From Paenibacillus macerans (GTDB lineage: Bacteria; Bacillota; Bacilli; Paenibacillales; Paenibacillaceae), in the NCBI RefSeq assembly GCF_900454495.1, contig NZ_UGSI01000001.1, positions 682,001 to 746,000 of the forward strand: a stretch of DNA of 64,000 nucleotides. Reading direction: 5' to 3'. Below the pieces are notes generated by a model, which saw nothing but the letters and a program-made list of their open reading frames with translations, had not been told where the DNA came from and searched no databases. Made by a program: the position numbers and the translations under genes. Position 1 is the stretch's first letter, and every line of letters begins with the position of its first letter. Positions 15,782 through 24,046 of the stretch are shown piece by piece.

Positions 15782-17272
15782 ATGAAAGAGTATATCCGGA
15801 TTCACGAACGAGACAATGTGGCCGTTGCGCTTCGGGATTACACCCCCGGCGAAACGCTCAGCGTCGACGGGCGCGACATCGAATTGACGGAAGCGATCGG
15901 ACGGGGGCATAAGGTTGCGCTCACCCCGATTTTTAACGGCGAAAATGTGATCAAATACGGCTATCCGATCGGCCATGCCACACGGGACATCGCCCCCGGC
16001 AGCCACGTGCATACGCATAATACGAAAACGAACTTGACGGGCGTGGAGGATTACAGATACACTCCAAAAATCGCGCCCAATCCGTATTCCTTCGAGAATC
16101 GAAGCTTTGAGGGGTACAAACGAAAGGACGGCAGCGTAGGCATCCGCAATGAGCTGTGGATCGTGCCGACCGTGGGGTGCGTGAACGGGGTGGCCGACCT
16201 GATATTGTCCGCTTTTATCCAGGAAGTCGGCTCGACCCTGCCGTTTGAGAACGCGCTTGTTCTGAAGCACAATTACGGCTGCTCTCAACTTGGCGACGAC
16301 CATGTCCATACCCGGACGATGCTGGCCGACGCCGTAAAACATCCGAATGCCGGGGGCGTGCTGGTCCTGGGATTAGGCTGCGAAAACAACACGATGAGCG
16401 AATTTAAAGAGGCTTTGGGCGATTACGACGCTTCCCGGGTAAAATTTCTTGTCTCGCAAGAAGTGTCCGACGAGGTTGGCGAAGGAGTACGGCTGCTTAA
16501 AGAGATTTATGAGGCCGCGCGCGAAGACCGCCGGGAGACCGTTCCGCTGTCCGCGCTTAACATCGGGCTGAAATGCGGGGGTTCCGATGGGCTGTCGGGG
16601 ATTACGGCCAATCCGCTGCTGGGGCGCCTTTCGGATTATATGGCGGCCCAGGGCGGGACGACGGTGCTGACGGAGGTGCCGGAAATGTTCGGGGCCGAAA
16701 CGATTTTGATGGAACGCGCCAAGGATGAAGAGGTATTCGGCAAAATCGTGGAACTGATTAATGACTTCAAGCAATATTTTCTCGATTACAAGCAGCCGGT
16801 TTACGAAAATCCTTCGCCGGGCAACAAAGCGGGAGGCATTACGACGCTGGAGGATAAATCGCTGGGCTGTACGCAGAAGTCGGGAATTTCTCCGGTCAAT
16901 GACGTTCTTCGGTACGGCGAACGCCTGAAAACGAAAGGCCTCAATTTACTAAGCGCGCCCGGCAACGACTTGGTTGCGGCTTCGGCGCTGGCGGCTGCGG
17001 GATGCCAGCTGGTTCTGTTCACGACCGGCCGCGGCACCCCGTTCGGCACATTTGTGCCGACGGTAAAAGTATCGACCAATTCGGCATTGTATCGCGAAAA
17101 ACCGCATTGGATCGATTACAATGCCGGCGTTCTGGTTGAGGAAGGGGATCCGGATCGGGTGCTGGACGAATTTCTCGGCTTCATTATCGATATCGCCAGC
17201 GGCAGGTTGGTTAATAACGAGAAAAACGGATTTCGGGAGATTGCCATTTTCAAAAACGGAGTAACCCTTTAG
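15782..17272 (+). CDS. uxaA: Altronate dehydratase
   Basis: Dehydrates D-altronate to 2-keto-3-deoxygluconate, completing the upper galacturonate route. The 496-residue protein has the SAF domain at the N-terminus (HERDNVAVALRDY, GHKVALTPI) and the large UxaA/GarD domain with GLKCGGSDGLSGITANP and NKAGGITTLEDKSLG. ATG at 15782 has GGGAGGGG upstream. The spacing to uxaB suggests one mRNA. KDG kinase and aldolase are not in the window. Confidence 0.95.
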   Translation: MKEYIRIHERDNVAVALRDYTPGETLSVDGRDIELTEAIGRGHKVALTPIFNGENVIKYGYPIGHATRDIAPGSHVHTHNTKTNLTGVEDYRYTPKIAPNPYSFENRSFEGYKRKDGSVGIRNELWIVPTVGCVNGVADLILSAFIQEVGSTLPFENALVLKHNYGCSQLGDDHVHTRTMLADAVKHPNAGGVLVLGLGCENNTMSEFKEALGDYDASRVKFLVSQEVSDEVGEGVRLLKEIYEAAREDRRETVPLSALNIGLKCGGSDGLSGITANPLLGRLSDYMAAQGGTTVLTEVPEMFGAETILMERAKDEEVFGKIVELINDFKQYFLDYKQPVYENPSPGNKAGGITTLEDKSLGCTQKSGISPVNDVLRYGERLKTKGLNLLSAPGNDLVAASALAAAGCQLVLFTTGRGTPFGTFVPTVKVSTNSALYREKPHWIDYNAGVLVEEGDPDRVLDEFLGFIIDIASGRLVNNEKNGFREIAIFKNGVTL

Positions 17273-17302
17273 CAGGTATAATTTCGCCGTAAATTAATAC
17301 AC

Positions 17303-17317
17303 TAACCGGGTCGGTTA
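17303..17317 (+). promoter_or_regulatory. TetR-type operator upstream of MFS pump
   Basis: TAACCG-GGT-CGGTTA is a perfect palindrome of 6-bp arms about 35 bases before the pump start, in an AT-rich promoter-like stretch. TetR-family repressors of efflux pumps often bind such ACCG/CGGT sites. No tetR gene is nearby, so the repressor would act in trans. Confidence 0.5.
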
Positions 17318-17350
17318 TATACGTTATACGGAAGGACGGCGGATGACCTT

Positions 17351-18598
17351 ATGGTTAGCAAAAAAGGCGATTTGATTGCGTTGGCTTCGATACCGCTCAT
17401 CATGACGCTGGGAAATTCCATGCTGATCCCGATTTTACCGGAAATTGCCCGTGCGCTCCGCGTCACTTCGTTTCAGGTCAGCATGCTGATTACGGTGTAT
17501 GCGGTTGTCGCGATTTTGTTGATCCCCGTGGCCGGTTATCTGTCGGATAAATTCGGCCGCAAAGCGATCATCATTCCCAGCCTGATCCTTGCCGGGATCG
17601 GCGGCGCCGTGTCGGGCGTTGCCGATTGGTTTGCCGATGGCATCGCCGTGTATTGGCTGATTTTGGCCGGGCGTTTTTTGCAGGGAATCGGAGCCGCGGG
17701 GGCCTTTCCGATCGTGCTGCCGCTCGTCGGCGACCTGTTCGAAGACGAGGAGGAGGTTAGCCATAACCTCGGCGTCATCGAAACGTCAAATACGTTCGGC
17801 AAGGTGCTCAGCCCGATTCTTGGCGCGCTTTTGGGCGCTTGGATGTGGTACGTGCCGCTGCTGGCGATACCGGTGCTTTGCCTGATTTCGCTGCTGCTCG
17901 TCCTGTTTTCGGTCAAGGAACCGAAGGAAAGGGACAACGCGAAGCCGCTGCCCGAGTTTTTGCGCGCGGTCAAGGAAGTACTCAAGCTGAAGGGGCGGTG
18001 GCTGTTTGCCATTTTCGCCATCGGCGGTATCTGCATGTTTTTGCTGTTCGGCGTCCTTTTTTACTTGTCGGAGCAGTTGGAAGTCAAGCACGGGTTGAAC
18101 GGCGTAATCAAAGGTCTGGTGCTGGCCGTTCCGCTGGCCGCTTTATGCCTCGCCTCGTATTTGACCGGGAAAAAGATCGGGAAAAACAAAATCCTCATGA
18201 AGTGGCTGGGAGTGGCGGGGCTGGTGCTCGCTACAGGGGCCCTCTTCGGCATCGGATTTTTCAATAACATTTATTTCGTCATCGCTTGTCTGATCGTTTG
18301 CGGCACGGGGATCGGCATGGTGCTCCCCAGCCAGGACGCGCTGATTACCGAAGGCATAGACAAAGAAATGCGCGGCACAATCACTTCCCTCTACAGCAGC
18401 ATGCGTTTTATCGGGGTGTCGGCCGGGCCGCCGGTGATGTCGCTGCTGATGAAGCGGGGGCATATGACGATGTTTTTTGCCATCGCGGGGGTGGCTTTGG
18501 CGGGGATGCTGCTGCTTCTGCTGATGGTTAAACCCCATTCGGGGCGCGGCGGAGTCTCCCGGTCCACGAAAGCGCCGCGGCCGCTGCATCAAGGTTAA
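17351..18598 (+). CDS. MFS efflux transporter (DHA1 drug:H+ antiporter type)
   Basis: A 415-residue, 12-helix major facilitator. Motif A, GYLSDKFGRKAIIIPS, sits between helices 2 and 3 (about residues 60-75), and GRFLQGIGAAGAFPIVLPL matches helix 4 of drug pumps. C-terminal residues are basic. ATG at 17351 follows GGAAGGACGG. Although it follows uxaA it has its own promoter region with a TetR-like palindrome, so it is more likely a drug or metabolite exporter than part of hexuronate import. The substrate is unknown. Confidence 0.8.
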   Translation: MVSKKGDLIALASIPLIMTLGNSMLIPILPEIARALRVTSFQVSMLITVYAVVAILLIPVAGYLSDKFGRKAIIIPSLILAGIGGAVSGVADWFADGIAVYWLILAGRFLQGIGAAGAFPIVLPLVGDLFEDEEEVSHNLGVIETSNTFGKVLSPILGALLGAWMWYVPLLAIPVLCLISLLLVLFSVKEPKERDNAKPLPEFLRAVKEVLKLKGRWLFAIFAIGGICMFLLFGVLFYLSEQLEVKHGLNGVIKGLVLAVPLAALCLASYLTGKKIGKNKILMKWLGVAGLVLATGALFGIGFFNNIYFVIACLIVCGTGIGMVLPSQDALITEGIDKEMRGTITSLYSSMRFIGVSAGPPVMSLLMKRGHMTMFFAIAGVALAGMLLLLLMVKPHSGRGGVSRSTKAPRPLHQG

Positions 18599-18618
18599 AC
18601 TCCATATGGTTCGCGCCT

Positions 18619-18650
18619 GGACAGCGGAGCGGAAATCGCCTCCGCTGTTC
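18619..18650 (+). terminator. Probable terminator after MFS gene
   Basis: Stem GGACAGCGGAG / CTCCGCTGTTC (11 bp, one G-U pair), followed only by TATTGT, so the T-tract is weak. Confidence 0.5.
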
Positions 18651-18751
18651 TATTGTGCGGGCTTTTTTGGTATGATTAAAAGCGAGTGTCATGAATGAAT
18701 GGACAGGTATTACATAGGCGTTAGGGCCATTATTTTTTGGAGGGGAATCAT

Positions 18752-19438
18752 ATGAATGCAAAACAGGCGGCGGGGTACCGCGCGGCGGAGTGGGTTAAGG
18801 ACGGGATGAAGGTAGGGCTTGGAACCGGCTCCACGGCCTACTACGCGATTGAGAAAATCGGCCAAATGGTCGCCGAGGGACTGCGCATCCGCGCTATCGC
18901 CACTTCCAACGCTTCGGAGGAGCTCGCCGTAAAATATAATATTCCGCTGCTTCAGGCCGGCGAAGTCGATCGTCTGGACATCGCCATCGACGGGGCGGAC
19001 GAGGTTGACCCGGGGCTCTCGCTGATCAAAGGCGGCGGCGGCGCGCTGCTGCGCGAAAAGCTGGTCGCCATGAATAGCGAACGGTTTATCGTGATTGCCG
19101 ACAGCGGGAAAATCGTGCCGCATCTGGGGCAATTCAAGCTGCCGATTGAAATTGTGCCGTTTTGCTATGAATGGACGCTGAAGCAACTCGAAAGACGCTA
19201 CAGCGTTCCGTTTGAGACGCGGATGCGGGGAGCGGAGCGGTATGTCACCGACAACGGAAACTATATCGTAGACGCCGCGTTCGGCAAAATCGCAAACCCG
19301 GCCGTGCTGGCCGAGGAATTAAAAGCGATAACCGGCGTCGTGGATCACGGTTTATTCGTCGGAATTGCCGATACGGTTGTCGTCGGCTACGATGACGGGC
19401 ATACGGAAATCAAGGAGGCCGCATGTTCAAACCAATAA
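18752..19438 (+). CDS. rpiA: Ribose-5-phosphate isomerase A
   Basis: Interconverts ribose-5-phosphate and ribulose-5-phosphate in the pentose phosphate pathway. The 228-residue protein shows the family motifs GLGTGSTAYYAIEKI (about residues 24-38), AIDGADEVDPGLSLIKGGGGALLREK (80-105) and FIVIADSGKIVPHLG. ATG at 18752 is used since GGAGGGG lies 6 bases upstream; an in-frame TTG at 18737 overlaps that site. Its 3' end overlaps the following GNAT gene by 16 bases, implying co-expression. Confidence 0.95.
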   Translation: MNAKQAAGYRAAEWVKDGMKVGLGTGSTAYYAIEKIGQMVAEGLRIRAIATSNASEELAVKYNIPLLQAGEVDRLDIAIDGADEVDPGLSLIKGGGGALLREKLVAMNSERFIVIADSGKIVPHLGQFKLPIEIVPFCYEWTLKQLERRYSVPFETRMRGAERYVTDNGNYIVDAAFGKIANPAVLAEELKAITGVVDHGLFVGIADTVVVGYDDGHTEIKEAACSNQ

Positions 19439-19854
19439 ATTCGCGGGTGGACGAGCCGCAAATCCGCGAGCTGCTGGAATACGCCGTCGTTTTGGAGCCC
19501 GATGCGCTGGAGGAGGCGCTAGCGCTGTACCGCTCCGGCGCCGGCCAATTGTACGGTTATGAGGACGAAGGCGAAGTCGTTGGGCTGATCGGTTTTCGGG
19601 TCAATGACTCACGCGTGCTGGAAATCATTCATCTCGTCGTGCGGCCCGAGAACCGGATGCAGGGGTATGGCCGGGGATTGGTGCTGCTGGCTTTGTCTCA
19701 TGCCAATCCGGAAAGCATCGCCTCGGTCACGGACGAAGAGGGGGCCCAGTTTTTCCGCAGCATCGGCTTTCAAATTACCGGACTTGGCGGCGGCCCTTAC
19801 GGCGAAGAGCGTTTCCGCTGCGTGTACAATGTGGACGAGGAGAATGAGGATTAA
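19423..19854 (+). CDS. GNAT family N-acetyltransferase
   Basis: A 143-residue single-domain acetyltransferase. The acetyl-CoA loop is visible as VVRPENRMQGYGRGLVLLAL (about residues 68-87), followed by the typical TDEEGAQFFRSIGFQI. ATG at 19423 lies inside the 3' end of rpiA, with AAGGAGG 4 bases before it; translation is likely coupled. The acceptor substrate cannot be inferred; close relatives are mostly uncharacterised. Confidence 0.8.
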   Translation: MFKPINSRVDEPQIRELLEYAVVLEPDALEEALALYRSGAGQLYGYEDEGEVVGLIGFRVNDSRVLEIIHLVVRPENRMQGYGRGLVLLALSHANPESIASVTDEEGAQFFRSIGFQITGLGGGPYGEERFRCVYNVDEENED

Positions 19855-19890
19855 TTCTCGGAGAGCAGTTATTTACGGTCTGTGTGGATC

Positions 19891-20076
19891 AACTGCAAAA
19901 GTGCATTCCATTTGAAGGAATTCACCTGCTTTGGGACGATTGAAATGCAAAAATGCATCTGTTTTGGCGCAGTTTGATAAAAAAGACTGTTTTAATCGAA
20001 AATGAACTGCAGTTTTGCATTTGATAAACTATTTCCGGGGCATTTGGGCGTTATCGAACTGCACTTTTGCATTTCG
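19891..20076 (+). repeat. Cluster of four TGCA...TGCA palindromic repeats
   Basis: AACTGCAAAAGTGCATT (19891-19907), ATGCAAAAATGCAT (19945-19958), ACTGCAGTTTTGCATTT (20006-20022) and AACTGCACTTTTGCATTTCG (20057-20076) are variants of one unit in both orientations. Related units occur at 25440-25463 and 33815-33938. The whole 19855-20145 gap is otherwise non-coding. Confidence 0.75.
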
Positions 20077-20145
20077 AGGAATTTGTCTTCAACGGGATTC
20101 CGGCAAATCTTTGCGGGCACAGAAATATAGGTTAGGATATTGAAG

Positions 20146-20177
20146 GACCGCCGGAGAAATCTGCTCTGGCGGTCTTT
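20146..20177 (+). terminator. Terminator after rpiA-GNAT
   Basis: GACCGCCGGAG pairs with CTCTGGCGGTC (one G-U), followed by TTTCT. Confidence 0.7.
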
Positions 20178-20205
20178 CTAATCCGGTGTTTTAGTTCAAA
20201 GCGTT

Positions 20206-20883
20206 TTAGTTCAAAGTGCTTCGTTTAATCAGGCTGCGCAGCGCCCACTTGCGTTCCTGCCGTTTTTTGTATTTCGGCAAGCTGCGGTAAACGGCGATGG
20301 ATTCATTGAGCGCCTGTCTTGCTTCCTCCTTGCGTCCGAGCGACTGATAAAGGCCGGCGAGCAAATAGTAGGCTTCGCTGGAGGAGGACTGGATTTCCCC
20401 GAATTTGGCCGCGTACTCCAGCGCTTTTTGCGGGTCCTTGTCGCGAAAGGCGGAGGCGAGCTGAAGATAGGGCTGTCCGTATTTGACGCGATCATTTAGA
20501 GAAAGCGCGCGAAGCATTTGTTCTTCGCCTTCCTCAAGTTGCCCCAGCCCCAATGAAGCCGTACCCAGATCGCTCCAAAACTCGGCTGAGGTTTCCGAGG
20601 ACGACTTGACATCCTCAAGCAGCCCGAAGGCTTCGCGATATCGTTTTCGTTCCAGCAGCAGACGGGCAAGCTCGCGTTTGGAAGAAACGTCAAAAGGGCT
20701 TAGCGCAAGCTGCTGCCGCAAACGGGAGATGCTGCGTAAACGTTTGAATGGCTTTGTTACGCTGGGGAAAATGCCGATAAACCGCCGGTCCAGGAAATAG
20801 AAAATGAGGAGCAAAATCACGATGGCGACAATCGGACTTCCGGTCAACCAGGTTAAGGCAAAAAACAGAATAAACTTGCTCAT
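20206..20883 (-). CDS. Membrane-anchored tetratricopeptide repeat protein
   Basis: A 225-residue protein with an N-terminal hydrophobic span (residues 4-32, ending at the positive residues DRR) and a cytoplasmic domain of TPR helices. Clear TPR-like units are SSKRELARLLLERKRYREAF, AEFWSDLGTASLGLGQLEEG and AYYLLAGLYQSLGRKEEARQ. It is probably a scaffold for protein contacts at the membrane. ATG at 20883 follows GGAGGACGCTT. A terminator separates it from the next upstream gene, so it may have its own promoter. Confidence 0.75.
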   Translation of the reverse strand: MSKFILFFALTWLTGSPIVAIVILLLIFYFLDRRFIGIFPSVTKPFKRLRSISRLRQQLALSPFDVSSKRELARLLLERKRYREAFGLLEDVKSSSETSAEFWSDLGTASLGLGQLEEGEEQMLRALSLNDRVKYGQPYLQLASAFRDKDPQKALEYAAKFGEIQSSSSEAYYLLAGLYQSLGRKEEARQALNESIAVYRSLPKYKKRQERKWALRSLIKRSTLN

Positions 20884-20939
20884 AAGCGTCCTCCAACAAA
20901 TGAATTAATTCCCATTATAACATAGGGCGGGAGAGCGCG

Positions 20940-20980
20940 AAAAAGAACAAGCCGTCCGCACCGGACGGCTTGTTCTTTTT
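20940..20980 (-). terminator. Terminator of the Q-rich repeat protein gene
   Basis: A perfect 19-bp arm (AAAAAGAACAAGCCGTCCG) is repeated inverted with a 3-base loop, and it ends in T5 on both strands. Confidence 0.9.
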
Positions 20981-20984
20981 GAAA

Positions 20985-21581
20985 TTACTGAAATCCGCGC
21001 ATATGGCCGCCGGAAGCCGTCGAGGCGGAGCCGGAGCCGGATGCTCCGGACGCAGCGCTGCCAATGCCGCTGCCGGAAGCAGAGGAGATTCCGCTGCCGA
21101 TGCCGGACGCCCCAGACATGCTGCCAATGCCGCTGCCGATCCCGGAAGCAGAGGAAATGCCGCTGCTGAAGCCTGAAGAACCGGAAATCGAATGGCTGAT
21201 GCCGGAAGCGCCGAAGCTTCCTACGCTTCCCGGATTGTAGCCGGATGCTCCGATATGCTGAACGCCGTACGAGCTTTGCCCGATTCCGGCTTGGCCGAAG
21301 TTTGCGCCAGCGTTCATCGAGTGAATGCTGTTTTCCAACTGGCTGCAGATTTGGACTACGCGCTGATAGGACTGCACCGCCGTTTGATGGCCCTGAAGCG
21401 CGTTTTGGATCGATTGCGACGCTCTGCGCTCGCGCTGCGCCAGCTCTTCAAGCTGCATCGCATTATGCTGCTCCTGCTGCAGCATTTGCTGATACATCAT
21501 CGTAGCTTGGCGCGTTTGCTGCTCCAATTGGCGCATCGTTTGCTCGATTTCGCGAAGCTGTTGACTTACATTACTGTACAT
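20985..21581 (-). CDS. Gln-rich coiled-coil protein with Gly/Ser/Ala repeat tail
   Basis: A 198-residue protein with two halves. Residues 1 to about 95 are a Gln-rich helical coiled coil (REIEQTMRQLEQQTRQATM, YQQMLQQEQHNAMQLEELAQ). From about 100 onward it is a low-complexity Gly-Ser-Ile-Ala tail with recurrent GIGSGISSASG units. No catalytic motif or signal peptide is seen. The composition recalls spore coat or exosporium structural proteins, but this is inference. ATG at 21581 follows GAGGAGG at about 11 bases; an upstream in-frame extension lacks a ribosome site. It is divergent from gpmA. Confidence 0.7.
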   Translation of the reverse strand: MYSNVSQQLREIEQTMRQLEQQTRQATMMYQQMLQQEQHNAMQLEELAQRERRASQSIQNALQGHQTAVQSYQRVVQICSQLENSIHSMNAGANFGQAGIGQSSYGVQHIGASGYNPGSVGSFGASGISHSISGSSGFSSGISSASGIGSGIGSMSGASGIGSGISSASGSGIGSAASGASGSGSASTASGGHMRGFQ

Positions 21582-21757
21582 AAAATGAGAATCCTCCTCT
21601 AAAAGATATAGGTTGGTGATTGAACCAAAGTTAGGTTGCCCTGGTCGTGCAGCGATATGCATACCGAGGCCGAATGGACGCAGTCCGCAAAAATTTGCAA
21701 CTGTGCGGAAAGGAGAGTATGTTTGAAGCAGAGAAAGGAAAAAGGAGGGGAAAGTAC

Positions 21758-22507
21758 ATGCATCAACTAGTGCTTGTTAGACACGGTGAAAGCGAATGGA
21801 ATAAATCCAATTTGTTTACCGGCTGGACCGATGTCGATCTATCTGAAAAAGGCGTTATGGAAGCGAAGGAAGCAGGGCAGCTGCTGAAACGGGAGAAATT
21901 CGAATTTGACATTGGGTTTACCTCTTATTTGAAACGTGCCATAAAAACATTGGACTATATCCTCGATGAAATGAACCTGCTCTGGATTCCGATCCACAAA
22001 ACTTGGCACCTCAACGAGCGGCATTACGGCGCCCTTCAGGGCTTAAGCAAAGAGACGACCGCCCGCCAATATGGCGAGGAACAGGTGATGAAATGGCGGC
22101 GCAGCTATGATGTTCTCCCTCCGGCTCTCACCGCCGAAGATGAGCGAAATCCGCGCAATGACCCCAAATACCGCGACGTTCCAGAGCGATTCCTCCCGTT
22201 AACCGAAAGTTTGAAGGAGACGGGCATTCGGGTCGAGGACTACTGGGAAAAGGAAATCGTACCCCAAATTAAATCCGGTAAAAAAGTCATCATTGCGGCC
22301 CACGGCAACAGCTTGCGAGCGCTCATCAAATATTTGGAGAATATCAGCAACGAAGCGATCGTCGATGTCAATATTCCAACCGGAACACCGCTTGTTTATT
22401 CCCTTGACGAGCATTTAAAACCCGTCGAAAAACATTATCTCGGAAGCGAAGGCCGTACTTCGACCAAAATAGAAAAAGCGGCCAATCCCGACTGGATTCT
22501 TGAATAA
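21758..22507 (+). CDS. gpmA: 2,3-bisphosphoglycerate-dependent phosphoglycerate mutase
   Basis: Glycolytic mutase that interconverts 3- and 2-phosphoglycerate. The 249-residue protein has the phosphohistidine motif LVRHGESEWNKSNLFTGW (residues 5-22), KTWHLNERHYGALQGLSK and AAHGNSLRALIKYLE with the second catalytic His. Length is that of the dPGM family. ATG at 21758 is preceded by AAGGAGGGG; the longer frame from 21647 is not needed. It is a single gene with a strong terminator. Confidence 0.95.
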   Translation: MHQLVLVRHGESEWNKSNLFTGWTDVDLSEKGVMEAKEAGQLLKREKFEFDIGFTSYLKRAIKTLDYILDEMNLLWIPIHKTWHLNERHYGALQGLSKETTARQYGEEQVMKWRRSYDVLPPALTAEDERNPRNDPKYRDVPERFLPLTESLKETGIRVEDYWEKEIVPQIKSGKKVIIAAHGNSLRALIKYLENISNEAIVDVNIPTGTPLVYSLDEHLKPVEKHYLGSEGRTSTKIEKAANPDWILE

Positions 22508-22520
22508 CAGCCTTGCCTTA

Positions 22521-22560
22521 TCGTACTTAAAGGGTCCCGCCTTTAAGTACGATTTTTTTT
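22521..22560 (+). terminator. Terminator after gpmA
   Basis: Stem TCGTACTTAAAG / CTTTAAGTACGA (12 bp), then T8. Confidence 0.9.
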
Positions 22561-22718
22561 ATGGACCGATCACGAGAAGGGTGTAAAAATAGACTAGGCT
22601 GCCATTTTGCGCACGATCGGCTTTGAATAGGACATTTTCATTGATTTATTAGTCCAAATTCAATATTCGGCGATTTACATAAAATAAATTAGCTCTTGTT
22701 CGAAGGGAGGAGCACCCT

Positions 22719-22814
22719 ATGAGACGTCATCATAAAAAGGTTATTGTTGTGATTCTCAAACCCGGGCAAACGGCAGTAGTTAAATGCGAAAAGCACAAAA
22801 AGCATCACTACTAG
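22719..22814 (+). CDS. Small basic His/Lys-rich peptide (31 residues)
   Basis: ATG at 22719 sits 8 bases after a strong GAAGGGAGG site (22712 region) and runs 31 codons to TAG. The product starts MRRHHKKVIVVILKPG and ends KCEKHKKHHY: a central hydrophobic/Pro segment flanked by His and Lys clusters, one Cys, predicted very basic. It matches no family I know; small basic peptides of this kind occur among spore coat components. Upstream, CATAAAATA (about 22678-22686) resembles a sporulation sigma-E/K -10 box, weakly. A hairpin and then a terminator follow, so it forms its own short transcript. Confidence 0.55.
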   Translation: MRRHHKKVIVVILKPGQTAVVKCEKHKKHHY

Positions 22815-22826
22815 GAGTACCTTACT

Positions 22827-22863
22827 GTGGTGGGCCTTATAGTTGTTAGATAAGGTTCACCAC
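22827..22863 (+). other. Hairpin downstream of the small peptide gene
   Basis: GTGGTGGGCCTTAT pairs with ATAAGGTTCACCAC (14 bp with two G-U pairs, 9-base loop) right after the stop codon. There is no T-tract. Confidence 0.5.
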
Positions 22864-22901
22864 TTCCAAAGGGCTGTTTGGTTGAAGTCAATACATAATT
22901 G

Positions 22902-22936
22902 AAAGCCGCTCGTACCTTGAGCGGTTTGTTTGTTTT
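22902..22936 (+). terminator. Terminator of the small peptide transcript
   Basis: AAGCCGCTC...GAGCGGTTTGTTTGTTTT: a 6-bp GC core with A/T flanks and a T-rich tail. Confidence 0.65.
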
Positions 22937-23035
22937 GCCGGATAAAGCGCGGCTAACTGAAATGGGAGTTTATATGAATTGTAGGAAAATAGCGATTGGA
23001 TTATAATTGAGGGAATATGAATTGGAGATGACTAT

Positions 23036-23929
23036 ATGATTTTAAGAAAAAGAATGATTTTACTCTTGATGTCTATTACGATGGGGTTTGGTTTCGCCGT
23101 ATCTTTAGCTTCCGCCGCTAAGGTCAATGTAACCGTTCAGGTTGACGGGAAGACGGTCTCTTTTCCGGATGCCCAGCCATACTATGAAGATAACCGGGTG
23201 ATGATCCCTTTACGGTTTGTCAGCGAGGCGCTTGGAGCGGAGGTAGGGTTTAAGAAAACCGTGTCCGGATCTATCATGAATCAGACGGTCATTACCTCTT
23301 TAGGGGACAAAAAGATGAGCATGAATATTAACAGCACGCAAGTTGTAGTCGGAGAAACCGTCGTAACATTGGATGTTCCCGCCCGGCTGCAGCATGAGCG
23401 CACTTACGTGCCGCTTCGGTTTGTTAGCGAAGCGCTCGGGGCAAAAGTCGATTGGGATCAAAGCAAGAAGCTTGTTAGCGTCAGTACCGGGAAAGAAGTG
23501 ACCGATCCGGACCCTGTACCGGAAGGGAACAACAAATATAATGATGATTTTGCATGGGATGAAGGTTCTACAAAATTAGCTAAAACGCTGTTTACAGATA
23601 ATATGAAAGTAACCAACGGCAAGCTGACTTTTACTTTGCCGAAGGAAGCGGCCGCCGTCTATTCAACGCCCAAAGGAGCTAAGACAAATTTGATCCCTGG
23701 AAAAACCTATACGTATCCGATTGGAGAGGGCCAAGGCTCCATATCCATATCTCAAGTTTACCCGGGCAGCGACAAGCAGGAGGCTTACGTTGTATTTCTC
23801 AATAGTAAAGACGACGAGGATCTGGGAAAGCTGTTCGGACGATACGATGACGCCATCGTTATTGTCGGCGGCAATAATTCCGGCGCCCCGCTTTCCGAAG
23901 TTCAAAAGTCGGCGCAGGAACTGAAATAA
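23036..23929 (+). CDS. Secreted protein with copper-amine-oxidase N-terminal (stalk) domain
   Basis: A 297-residue exported protein. The signal peptide is MILRKRMILLLMSITMGFGF onward, ending near SLASAA. Two stalk-domain repeats follow, marked by RVMIPLRFVSEALGAEV (about residue 60) and RTYVPLRFVSEALGAKVDW (about 125). These domains are extremely common in Paenibacillus surface proteins and are not enzymatic by themselves. The C-terminal 120 residues (from DDFAWDEGSTKLAKTLF) match nothing I recognise. The start is weakly supported by GGAG 10 bases upstream. Confidence 0.75.
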   Translation: MILRKRMILLLMSITMGFGFAVSLASAAKVNVTVQVDGKTVSFPDAQPYYEDNRVMIPLRFVSEALGAEVGFKKTVSGSIMNQTVITSLGDKKMSMNINSTQVVVGETVVTLDVPARLQHERTYVPLRFVSEALGAKVDWDQSKKLVSVSTGKEVTDPDPVPEGNNKYNDDFAWDEGSTKLAKTLFTDNMKVTNGKLTFTLPKEAAAVYSTPKGAKTNLIPGKTYTYPIGEGQGSISISQVYPGSDKQEAYVVFLNSKDDEDLGKLFGRYDDAIVIVGGNNSGAPLSEVQKSAQELK

Positions 23930-23974
23930 ATAATTGCCCGTTCCGGTCAATTTTGAAATTTTGCGGCAACAAAA

Positions 23975-24015
23975 AGCGGAAAACTAAGATGTGAAATATG
24001 TCTTGGTTTTCCGCT
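23975..24015 (-). terminator. Terminator of the minus-strand GNAT gene
   Basis: AGCGGAAAAC / GTTTTCCGCT (10 bp); on the minus strand it is followed by TTTTTGTT. It may also serve the convergent stalk-domain gene. Confidence 0.7.
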
Positions 24016-24046
24016 ACATGATTAAACTAATATTTTCTTTAGTTCA

